Shown here one piece after another: positions 1-5,888 of a stretch of 6,938 nucleotides of DNA. The stretch is from positions 1 through 6,938 of the forward strand of contig CAAGND010000061.1 of NCBI GenBank assembly GCA_900771185.1. Direction: 5' to 3'. Under the pieces are notes generated by a model that searched no databases, was not told where the DNA came from, and saw only the letters and a program-made list of their open reading frames with translations. Every line of letters starts with the position of its first letter. Position 1 is the stretch's first letter. The DNA comes from Clostridia bacterium (lineage in GTDB: Bacteria; Bacillota; Clostridia; Oscillospirales; Acutalibacteraceae). Position numbers and translations under genes: made by a program.

Positions 1-521
1 TCCTGTGATATGACGCGGGGAATAAAGGTCGGCATAACGCCCGTGAGCGGAACTATATAAGCCTGCTTTGTCTCATCGTATGTGAAGGTGTAGGTTCCGC
101 CCTCAACGGTTGCGTGAACAGGCTTTATCTCGGAGCCGAAAAGCTTTTCAAATTCCTTTTCAACATCCTTCTGCGGCACAATCAGCCCGGCCGTGTCACC
201 CTCGGAATATTCATATTGATCCGGATCGATATCACTGTTCATCAGTGACCAGATCGTCGCATCAAGAAGCTGCGGCATCTTCGCCTGGCTGATATCGTCA
301 AAGGGATCCGGGTCATTCATCACAACCGGTGAGAGGAATTGCTCATATTCGGTGAACTTCTCGCTTTTATCGGCAAGCTCAGAAGCACCCTTGACAGCAA
401 GCGAAATTACGGTTATGACACCGATAAGCGCAAAAATTATAATTACCACACCGAGCGGAAAAGCCCATTTTTTCGTGCCGGTGTTATTTATTTTCTTTTC
501 TCTCTGTCTTTTTACAGGCAT
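1..521 (-). CDS. Membrane-anchored protein of unknown function (3' end outside window)
   Basis: This open frame starts at an ATG at 521 and runs off the left edge, giving about 173 residues with no stop. The start is well supported by an AGGAGG 7 nt upstream. The protein begins with a strongly basic stretch (KRQREKK), followed by one hydrophobic segment at about residues 20-43, then a polar, acidic region rich in Asp, Glu and Pro. This predicts a single-pass anchor with the N-terminus inside and the bulk outside the membrane. I recognise no domain in the visible part. It begins 22 bp after the proA stop with no terminator between, so it is probably co-transcribed with proBA, but nothing visible links it to proline synthesis. 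Base composition and codon use resemble the neighbours. Confidence 0.8.
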   Translation of the reverse strand, partial: MPVKRQREKKINNTGTKKWAFPLGVVIIIFALIGVITVISLAVKGASELADKSEKFTEYEQFLSPVVMNDPDPFDDISQAKMPQLLDATIWSLMNSDIDPDQYEYSEGDTAGLIVPQKDVEKEFEKLFGSEIKPVHATVEGGTYTFTYDETKQAYIVPLTGVMPTFIPRVISQ

Positions 522-528
522 CGTTCTG

Positions 529-534
529 CCTCCT
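529..534 (-). promoter_or_regulatory. Ribosome binding site of the membrane protein gene
   Basis: AGGAGG on the minus strand lies 7 nt before the ATG at 521 and within the 22-bp gap after proA. It is a full-strength Shine-Dalgarno sequence and fixes the start of the partial membrane protein gene. Confidence 0.85.
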
Positions 535-543
535 TTTATGAAG

Positions 544-1791
544 TTATCGTATCTGACCCGAGCCGTACACAATGTATTTCTCGGAGGTGAGATTACTAAG
601 TCCGAGCGGGCCTCTTGCGTGAAGCTTTTGTGTGGAAATTCCGATTTCCGCCCCGAAGCCGAACTCGCCGCCGTCCGTAAAACGTGTTGAGGCGTTCACA
701 TAGACGGCTGCGGAATCAACCTCATCCAAGAACCGTCGGGCGCTGGCATAGTCCTCTGTTACTATGCACTCGCTGTGCCCCGTGCTGTACTTTGTGATAT
801 GGTCGATAGCCTCGTCTATATCACTGACGACCTTCACACTTATTTTATAGTCAAGATATTCCCGTCCCCAGTCTTCCTCGGACGCGGGCTGTGCGAAATC
901 GAGCACCGCGCAGGTTATCTCATCGCCTATTATTTCAACGTCTTTCTCTTTGAGCCTGCCCGCAACCGCTACAAGCGCCTTTTCCGCCACATCCTTATGA
1001 ATAAGCAGGCTCTCACATGCGTTGCAAACGGACGGACGTGAGGTTTTCGCGTTATAAACTATCTCAGCTGCCATATCAATATCGGCATATTTATCAATAT
1101 AAATATGACAGTTGCCTGAACCGGTTTCAATCACCGGGACGGTTGAATTTTCCACAACGCTCTTTATCAATCCCGCTCCGCCCCTGGGAATCAACACATC
1201 AACCAGACCGTTCAGGCGCATCAGCTCATTCGCGGATTCACGGGAGGTGTCCTCTATAAGATTGATACAGTCTGCATCAATCCCAGCGCCTGACGCAGCA
1301 TCGCGCATGATCCGTGTTATGGCGGTGTTTGAATTTATCGCCTCTTTGCCGCCGCGAAGAATCACCGCATTGCCTGACTTCAGGCAGAGCGCCGCCGCAT
1401 CGGAGGTCACATTCGGTCTCGCCTCATATATTATTGCCACAACGCCCAGGGGTACACTGACTTTTTCTATTTTCAGTCCGTTCGGTCTTGTGCTGCCCCG
1501 GAGCACGGCACCGAGAGGGTCGGGCATTGCCGCAACATCATCAACCCCCTGAGCCATGCCCTCTATCCGCTCGGGCGTGAGCCGCAGACGGTCTGTCATG
1601 GATTCACTCATTCCTCCGCGCACCGCGGCCTCTATATCAAGCTCATTGGCTGAGATTATCTCCTGCGTGCCGGCCCGTAGCGCCGCCGATATTGCATGAA
1701 GCGCGGCAGTTCTGAGCGCTCCGCCGCTTTTCGCAAGCTTGCGCTGAGCACCTTTTGCCCCCTGCGCTATTGATATAACCGTTTTGTTCAT
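544..1791 (-). CDS. proA: Gamma-glutamyl phosphate reductase (glutamate-5-semialdehyde dehydrogenase)
   Basis: ProA reduces L-glutamyl 5-phosphate to glutamate 5-semialdehyde with NADPH, the second step of proline synthesis in the cytoplasm. The 415-residue product has the usual family length. Visible landmarks are EARPNVTSDAAALCLKSGN (about residues 123-141), PRGGAGLIK (about 202), VIETGSGNCHIYID (about 220-233), the catalytic cysteine region SRPSVCNACE with the nucleophile at about C256, and the C-terminal block TDGGEFGFGAEIGIST followed by HARGPLGL and LTSEKYIVYG. The frame is open upstream to a TTG at 1815, but the ATG at 1791 (MNKTVIS) has AAAGGA 6 nt upstream and gives the standard length, so it is preferred. 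It lies 45 bp after proB and 22 bp before the membrane protein gene, in one probable transcript. No key residue appears to be missing. Confidence 0.97.
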   Translation of the reverse strand: MNKTVISIAQGAKGAQRKLAKSGGALRTAALHAISAALRAGTQEIISANELDIEAAVRGGMSESMTDRLRLTPERIEGMAQGVDDVAAMPDPLGAVLRGSTRPNGLKIEKVSVPLGVVAIIYEARPNVTSDAAALCLKSGNAVILRGGKEAINSNTAITRIMRDAASGAGIDADCINLIEDTSRESANELMRLNGLVDVLIPRGGAGLIKSVVENSTVPVIETGSGNCHIYIDKYADIDMAAEIVYNAKTSRPSVCNACESLLIHKDVAEKALVAVAGRLKEKDVEIIGDEITCAVLDFAQPASEEDWGREYLDYKISVKVVSDIDEAIDHITKYSTGHSECIVTEDYASARRFLDEVDSAAVYVNASTRFTDGGEFGFGAEIGISTQKLHARGPLGLSNLTSEKYIVYGSGQIR

Positions 1792-1797
1792 AAGCAT

Positions 1798-1803
1798 TCC
1801 TTT
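1798..1803 (-). promoter_or_regulatory. Ribosome binding site deciding the proA start
   Basis: AAAGGA on the minus strand sits 6 nt before the ATG at 1791. The in-frame ATG at 1797 directly abuts this site, and the TTG at 1815 and ATG at 1806 lie before or overlap it, so 1791 is the best start. Confidence 0.7.
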
Positions 1804-1836
1804 CATACGGAACAAAAATATTTGCGCGGCTAAAAC

Positions 1837-2640
1837 TCAGTTTTCTTTTTTCCGCTTTTCGCTCAGAAAATGGGTGCCCACCTGGCGCCCCTCAAACAAT
1901 CTGTAGAGATCCTCCGGTTCCGCACCGTTCATAACGATGGTATCAATTCCGGAGTCGGTTGCTATCTGCGCGGCGTGGAGCTTTGTGACCATTCCTCCGG
2001 TTCCTCTGGAGCTACCCTTTGTGTCTGCAAGGGCAAGGATATCATCTGTTATCCTGTCAACAACAGGTATGAGAGTTGCCGTCTCATCCTCGCGCGGATT
2101 TCCGCTGTAAAGTCCGTCGGTATCCGTAAATATAACGAGAGCATCCGCTCCGATAAGCTCGGCAACCTTCGCCGAAAGCGTATCGTTATCTCCGAAAACT
2201 ATCTCCTCAACAGCAACGCTGTCGTTCTCATTTATAATAGGTATGGCACCGAATTCAAACAGCTTTTCAAAGGAGTTGATGAGATTTGCTCGGCGCTCAC
2301 TGTTCTCAATATCGCTCCGTGTGACAAGGAGCTGACCGATGACATTGCCGTATTCCGAAAACAGTTTGTCATATATGAACATCAGCTCACACTGCCCAAC
2401 GGTTGCCGCCGCCTGACGGCTGGGTGTGTCCTTTGGCTTTGACTGAAGCCCCAGCTTGCCGACTCCGACTCCTATGGCTCCCGATGTGACAAGCGCCACC
2501 TCCGTGCCGGAATTTCTGAGGTCCGCGAGCACACGGACAAGCTTATCCATCCGGCGAAGATTGGTTTTTCCCGTTTCATATGTAAGCGTAGAGGTTCCCA
2601 CCTTGACAACTATGCGCTTTGCATTTTTCAGTCCCCTCAT
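1837..2640 (-). CDS. proB: Glutamate 5-kinase, short form without PUA domain
   Basis: ProB phosphorylates the gamma-carboxylate of glutamate with ATP, the first and normally proline-inhibited step of proline synthesis. The product forms an unstable acyl phosphate handed to ProA. The 267-residue protein is a single amino-acid-kinase domain: VVKVGTSTLT near residues 11-20, LVTSGAIGVGVGKLGL near 50-65, PIINENDSV with the glutamate-binding Asn/Asp, FTDTDGLYSGNP, and GTGGMVTKLHAA for the nucleotide. E. coli ProB has about 367 residues because of an extra C-terminal PUA domain. That domain is absent here and the gene ends cleanly at a TGA, as in several other Bacillota. The ATG at 2640 has GAAGGT 6 nt upstream. 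A strong promoter lies directly upstream, and proA follows after 45 bp. Confidence 0.96.
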   Translation of the reverse strand: MRGLKNAKRIVVKVGTSTLTYETGKTNLRRMDKLVRVLADLRNSGTEVALVTSGAIGVGVGKLGLQSKPKDTPSRQAAATVGQCELMFIYDKLFSEYGNVIGQLLVTRSDIENSERRANLINSFEKLFEFGAIPIINENDSVAVEEIVFGDNDTLSAKVAELIGADALVIFTDTDGLYSGNPREDETATLIPVVDRITDDILALADTKGSSRGTGGMVTKLHAAQIATDSGIDTIVMNGAEPEDLYRLFEGRQVGTHFLSEKRKKEN

Positions 2641-2679
2641 AAAAATACCTTCACTCTCTCAATCATACTGTATAGGAGA

Positions 2680-2708
2680 ATTATATCATTATTTTTGTCC
2701 GCTGACAA
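2680..2708 (-). promoter_or_regulatory. Sigma-A type promoter for proBA, overlapping the peptidase stop codon
   Basis: On the minus strand, TTGTCA (2708-2703) and TATAAT (2685-2680) are separated by exactly 17 bp. That is one mismatch from the consensus -35 and a perfect -10. Transcription would start near 2673, giving a leader of roughly 30 nt before the proB ATG, with no room for a T-box or other long riboswitch. The -35 box lies within the last codons of the M16 peptidase gene, whose stop codon falls in the spacer. Confidence 0.8.
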
Positions 2709-3951
2709 CCTTATTATAGAACTTATAGCCTGCAGTTTTTCCCACTGCGCATATACAAGCTTTTGAAAAATCTGTCAGCTCCTCCGCAGCGGACACAACA
2801 TCCTCCAGTGTTATGGCTCTTATCCTGCGCTCAAGCTCCTCCTCGCTCATCGCGCCCCCGAGCAGCAGCTCGCCTGTGCCGCAGCGCCCCGCCACGGCGG
2901 AACTCGACTCAAGGGACATCAGCATGCCAGCAAGATAGTTTGAGCGTGCCAGCTCAAGCTCCTGCTGTGTGACGGTTTTCGGAAAGTCCCGGAGCACCTT
3001 TATTGCGCTCTGCACGGCCTTTTTCTCGGATTTCGGAGATACTCCCATGCTGACGGTGAACACACCGGCGGTGAGATATGAGGATATGTATGAATCGACC
3101 GAATAAACAAGTCCCTGCTCCTCCCGCAGGCTTCGGAAAAGTCTCGAGGATGCCGAGCCTCCGAGCATGGACGACACGAGCTGAAAGACGAAGCGTCTGT
3201 TATCGGTCAGACTGCAGCTTTCAAAGCCAATAATAACCTGGTTTTGCTCGGTGCGTTTTTTGAGGATAAACGCACCTGGCTTGAATTCAGCATCCGACAG
3301 CACCGTTTCCTGTGCCGGCGCTGTCAGACCGGAAAAATATCTTCGGCAAAGTCCGAGCATCCGCTCTCTGTCAAAATTTCCGACAAAGCACGCAACCATG
3401 CGCTGCGGAGAATAAAATTTTTTCATGTGCTCCCGCAGCATATCAGCGGTGAAAGATGCGACCGTGTCCCTGTCCCCGAGAATATTTCTGCCCAGAGCGC
3501 AGCCCGGGAACGCATTAAGATAGAATGTATCCATACACAGCTCCGCCGGATTCGACTCATACATCGCTATTTCTTCTGTCACGACGCCCTTTTCAAGCTC
3601 AATATCAGCGCTGTCGAGCTTCGGAGAAGTCAGCATATCCGCAATCAGTTCAAATCCATCGTAGGCATCAGCGGGAAGAGTCCTTGTATAAAAGCAGGTA
3701 CACTCCCTGTCGGTATACGCGTTAAGCTCGCCGCCCATCATATCCGACCTGCGGGCTATCTCCTGTGAGGAGCGTGTCAGAGTTCCTTTGAAAAGCATAT
3801 GTTCAATGAAATGCGATATTCCGCTGTTCTGCGCATCCTCACAGCAGGAGCCGCTGCCGACCCATACGCCCATGGAGCAGCTTTTCGCCTGCGGATTGTG
3901 CTCAAGGATAATGCGGAATCCGTTTTCAAGAGTTATTTTTTCCTGTTCCAA
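2689..3951 (-). CDS. M16B family zinc metallopeptidase (processing-peptidase-like, YmxG/MlpA type)
   Basis: This is a predicted zinc endopeptidase of the insulinase/mitochondrial-processing-peptidase clan. Bacterial single-chain members are usually cytoplasmic, and their natural substrates are mostly unknown. The inverted zinc motif HFIEH is at residues 47-51 of the 420-residue form, and the third ligand is the Glu of VVTEEIAMYE at about 127, the expected 76-77 residues later. The second half carries the family block SSRLFRSLREEQGLVYS, so both M16 lobes are present. The likely start is the TTG at 3951, which has AAGGAG 11 nt upstream and gives a normal N-terminus (LEQEKITLENGFRIILEH). The first ATG, at 3999, would add 16 residues, has no ribosome binding site and coincides with the predicted transcription start. 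The gene is upstream of proBA on the same strand with a 48-bp gap. Confidence 0.93.
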   Translation of the reverse strand: MEQEKITLENGFRIILEHNPQAKSCSMGVWVGSGSCCEDAQNSGISHFIEHMLFKGTLTRSSQEIARRSDMMGGELNAYTDRECTCFYTRTLPADAYDGFELIADMLTSPKLDSADIELEKGVVTEEIAMYESNPAELCMDTFYLNAFPGCALGRNILGDRDTVASFTADMLREHMKKFYSPQRMVACFVGNFDRERMLGLCRRYFSGLTAPAQETVLSDAEFKPGAFILKKRTEQNQVIIGFESCSLTDNRRFVFQLVSSMLGGSASSRLFRSLREEQGLVYSVDSYISSYLTAGVFTVSMGVSPKSEKKAVQSAIKVLRDFPKTVTQQELELARSNYLAGMLMSLESSSAVAGRCGTGELLLGGAMSEEELERRIRAITLEDVVSAAEELTDFSKACICAVGKTAGYKFYNKVVSGQK

Positions 3952-3962
3952 CTGAAGTTTCT

Positions 3963-3968
3963 CTCCTT
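3963..3968 (-). promoter_or_regulatory. Ribosome binding site supporting a TTG start for the M16 peptidase
   Basis: AAGGAG on the minus strand lies 11 nt before the TTG at 3951, slightly longer than ideal. It lies downstream of the first in-frame ATG (3999), which has only AT-rich sequence before it. The site therefore argues for initiation at TTG. Confidence 0.6.
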
Positions 3969-4005
3969 CTCGCCGCTTATAATTAATCGGCGCTGCCATG
4001 CAATA

Positions 4006-4034
4006 ATATTAATATTATTTGACTCATGTGTCAA
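4006..4034 (-). promoter_or_regulatory. Promoter of the M16 peptidase (and read-through into proBA)
   Basis: On the minus strand a perfect TTGACA (4034-4029) is followed after 17 bp by TAATAT (4011-4006), a 4/6 match to the -10 consensus in very AT-rich DNA. The predicted start of transcription is near 3999, about 48 nt before the TTG start codon. Confidence 0.65.
4019..4034. repeat. Near-perfect 16-bp palindrome over the M16 promoter -35 box (candidate operator)
   Basis: The sequence TTGACTCATGTGTCAA is symmetric at 14 of 16 positions: TTGAC, one free base, CATG, one free base, GTCAA. Its right arm is exactly the -35 box of the minus-strand promoter. Size, symmetry and position fit the binding site of a dimeric repressor, but no regulator gene is visible in the window and no second copy was found. 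Confidence 0.45.
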
Positions 4035-4124
4035 CAAAGCATGAGATTTATGCAGTAGTGCTTTATCGATTTAACACTTTATATCGCTGCATTTTTTGAA
4101 TAAAAATTTATTTTTGCTGCGTTT

Positions 4125-4152
4125 TTGCACTAAAGTACGGTTAAAATATAGT
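4125..4152 (+). promoter_or_regulatory. Candidate gdhA promoter
   Basis: TTGCAC (4125-4130) and TATAGT (4147-4152) are 16 bp apart, with four and five matches to consensus. Transcription would begin near 4159, giving a leader of about 140 nt. The octamer GTTAAAAT occurs twice here (4140-4147 and 4151-4158), one helical turn apart and overlapping the -10 region. The flanking stretch 4035-4124 is AT-rich, and I see no other element in it. Confidence 0.45.
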
Positions 4153-4244
4153 TAAAATCATAAAAATATGAAATTTTATAAAAAAATCTTGCAATATGTT
4201 CGCCTATATATTAAAATAATCCACAATGGCAATGATGCCGCACC

Positions 4245-4283
4245 CGTCGGCGAAAGCTGTTTTCGCACGGCGTTAATTTTTTT
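4245..4283 (+). terminator. Intrinsic terminator-like hairpin inside the gdhA leader (putative attenuator)
   Basis: Bases 4245-4255 pair with 4261-4272: CGTCG with CGGCG (one T-G wobble), then, past one bulged A at 4267, GCGAAA with TTTCGC, closing a 5-nt loop. The stem is immediately followed by TTAATTTTTTT (4273-4283). This is the classic form of a Rho-independent terminator, yet it lies only about 20 nt upstream of the gdhA start and after the predicted promoter. An upstream TTCGCC (4199-4204) is fully complementary to GGCGAA (4249-4254) in the 5' arm, so it could form a competing antiterminator helix. A small hairpin (GGCA/TGCC, 4228-4239) lies between the two. I do not recognise a known riboswitch class. 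Confidence 0.6.
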
Positions 4284-4286
4284 ATT

Positions 4287-4291
4287 GGGAG
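4287..4291 (+). promoter_or_regulatory. Ribosome binding site of gdhA
   Basis: GGGAG lies 11 nt before the ATG at 4303 and just after the T tract of the leader hairpin. An in-frame GTG at 4294 is only 2 nt away from it, too close to be used. The site favours the start MSYVDD, which matches the family N-terminus. Confidence 0.6.
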
Positions 4292-4302
4292 CAGTGATTG
4301 AT

Positions 4303-5634
4303 ATGAGCTATGTTGATGACATAATTCTTCATGTTCAGCAAAAAAATTCTACACAGCCGGAATTTGTGCAGGCGGCGACAGAGGTTCTCGACTCCATCCG
4401 TCCCGTTATAGATGCCAACAAAACCTATCAGGACTGGGCTCTGCTTGAGAGAATAGTTGAGCCTGAGAGAGCAACGGTTTTCCGCATAGCGTGGGCTGAT
4501 GACAACGGCAAGGTTCACACAAACCGCGGCTACCGCGTTCAGTTCAACAGCGCCATCGGCCCCTATAAGGGCGGTCTGCGCTTCCATCCTTCGGTTAACA
4601 TGAGCATAATCAAGTTCCTCGGCTTTGAGCAGATTTTCAAGAACTCTCTGACCGGACTGCCGATAGGCGGCGGTAAGGGCGGCTCCGACTTTGACCCCAA
4701 GGGCAAGAGCGAGATGGAAATTATGCGTTTCTGCCAGAGCTTCATGACAGCTCTTTACAGGGTTATCGGCCCCAACACCGACGTTCCCGCAGGTGACATC
4801 GGCGTCGGCGGCAGGGAGATAGGCTACATGTTCGGCCAGTACAAGAGAATTACCGGTCAGTATGAAGGTGTTCTCACAGGTAAAGGTCTCTCCTTCGGCG
4901 GCTCGCTCGCAAGAACCGAGGCCACCGGCTACGGTCTCGTATACCTTGTTGAGGAGATGCTTAAGAACCACGCAAACTCCCTTGAGGGCAAGACAATAGC
5001 CGTTTCCGGTTCGGGCAACGTTGCAACCTACGCCATTGAAAAGGCTTTCCAGCTCGGCGCAAAGGTCGTCACCGCAAGCGATTCAAGCGGCTTCGTATAT
5101 GATCCCGACGGAATTGACGTTGACACACTCAAAGAGATCAAAGAGGTGCGCAGAGCAAGAATCAGCGAATATGCCGCTCTGCGTCCGAACGCCAAGTTCT
5201 ATGAGGGCAAGAAGCCCTGGTGCATTCCCTGCGATATAGCACTCCCCTGCGCCACGCAGAACGAGCTCGGCGCCGAAGACGCAAAGGAGCTTATCAAGAA
5301 CGGCTGCATCGCGGTCGGCGAGGGCGCCAACATGCCCTCTACAGCAGAGGCTACCGAAGTCTTCCTGCAGAACAAGATTCTCTTTGCTCCCGGCAAAGCG
5401 GCAAATGCGGGCGGCGTTGCGACCTCAGCGCTTGAGATGAGCCAGAACAGCACGAGAGTGAGCTGGACATTTGAGAAAGTTGACCACCAGCTCAACAACA
5501 TCATGGTCAATATCTATCACAATATGGCCAACGCCGCAAAGGAATACGGGCATGAGGACAACTTTGTTGTCGGCGCAAATATCGCCGGTTTCCTCAAAGT
5601 AGCAGACGCCATGCTGGCACAGGGCGTTGTGTAA
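4303..5634 (+). CDS. gdhA: NADP-type glutamate dehydrogenase
   Basis: The enzyme catalyses reversible reductive amination of 2-oxoglutarate with ammonium to glutamate, usually as a cytoplasmic hexamer. The 443-residue product lines up closely with the Clostridium symbiosum enzyme. K89 (GPYKGGLRF), K113 (IFKNSLTGLP), the catalytic K125 (PIGGGKGGSDFDP) and D165 (VPAGDIGVGGREIG) are all present, as is NAGGVATSALEMSQN near 367-382. The Rossmann motif GSGNVA (about 236-241) and the loop SDSSG carry serines where the NAD-specific C. symbiosum protein has Phe and Pro, pointing to NADPH and an assimilatory role. The frame is open upstream to an ATG at 4168, but that extension lacks a ribosome binding site and runs through the leader hairpin. 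The gene is transcribed alone, divergent from the peptidase-proBA unit, and has its own promoter, leader and terminator. It supplies the substrate of ProB. Confidence 0.97.
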   Translation: MSYVDDIILHVQQKNSTQPEFVQAATEVLDSIRPVIDANKTYQDWALLERIVEPERATVFRIAWADDNGKVHTNRGYRVQFNSAIGPYKGGLRFHPSVNMSIIKFLGFEQIFKNSLTGLPIGGGKGGSDFDPKGKSEMEIMRFCQSFMTALYRVIGPNTDVPAGDIGVGGREIGYMFGQYKRITGQYEGVLTGKGLSFGGSLARTEATGYGLVYLVEEMLKNHANSLEGKTIAVSGSGNVATYAIEKAFQLGAKVVTASDSSGFVYDPDGIDVDTLKEIKEVRRARISEYAALRPNAKFYEGKKPWCIPCDIALPCATQNELGAEDAKELIKNGCIAVGEGANMPSTAEATEVFLQNKILFAPGKAANAGGVATSALEMSQNSTRVSWTFEKVDHQLNNIMVNIYHNMANAAKEYGHEDNFVVGANIAGFLKVADAMLAQGVV

Positions 5635-5655
5635 GTTAAAATTCACCTATATGCA

Positions 5656-5696
5656 AACCGAGCCGCTTGTCAAAACAGGCGGTTCGGTTATTTTTT
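5656..5696 (+). terminator. Intrinsic terminator of gdhA
   Basis: Bases 5656-5670 and 5675-5689 form a 15-bp stem with only two wobble pairs: AACCGA with TCGGTT, CCGC with GCGG, TGT with ACA. The loop is CAAA, and an A plus six T residues follow. It lies 21 bp after the gdhA stop, so the transcript almost certainly ends here. Confidence 0.93.
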
Positions 5697-5826
5697 CGAT
5701 TAACTAAAATGAACATCACACCCAACCAATATCATTGCTTTTCTGATGTTTTGCCGCTTTATTTTATATTTACTGAAATATTATGACGTTTTTCGACATG
5801 TTTTTACATAATTTGGCAAAATATAA

Positions 5827-5854
5827 TTGCTTTATAAAAATAGTATGGTATAAT
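5827..5854 (+). promoter_or_regulatory. Extended -10 promoter of the surface protein gene
   Basis: TATAAT (5849-5854) is preceded by TG with one base between (an extended -10), and TTGCTT (5827-5832) lies 16 bp upstream as the -35. Transcription should start near 5861, so the ATG at 5862 would sit at the very 5' end and the ATG at 5889 is the likely start. The preceding stretch from 5697 is AT-rich with no other recognised element. Confidence 0.75.
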
Positions 5855-5888
5855 TATCTATATGGAACACCAGTATCGGAGATTTGAC

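Noticed and set aside
110..690. Short plus-strand open frames at the left edge
   Set aside because: They overlap the well-supported minus-strand membrane protein gene and the end of proA, and lack ribosome binding sites or recognisable protein features.
1870..2442. 190-codon plus-strand open frame antisense to proB
   Set aside because: It lies wholly opposite a confident proB, its product has no recognisable features, and it has no convincing start context. It is a shadow of the real gene.
4226..4272. ANTAR-type dual-hexaloop antiterminator in the gdhA leader
   Set aside because: The first small hairpin can be drawn with an AATGAT hexaloop (A at 1, G at 4) as ANTAR targets require, but its stem is short and I could not find the required second hexaloop with A1/G4 next to it.
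4168..4302. 45-codon N-terminal extension of gdhA from the ATG at 4168
   Set aside because: No ribosome binding site precedes it, it has no match to known GDH N-termini, and it runs through the leader hairpin and T tract. The ATG at 4303 gives the family N-terminus and normal length.
4282..4971. 229-codon minus-strand open frame antisense to gdhA
   Set aside because: The alanine- and valine-rich product is what a GC-rich third-position gene yields in its mirror frame, and gdhA is certain on the other strand.
5862..5888. Start of the surface protein gene at the ATG at 5862
   Set aside because: The predicted transcription start is near 5861, leaving no room for a ribosome binding site. The resulting N-terminus would also put charged residues before the signal peptide. 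ATG 5889 has GGAG 7 nt upstream.
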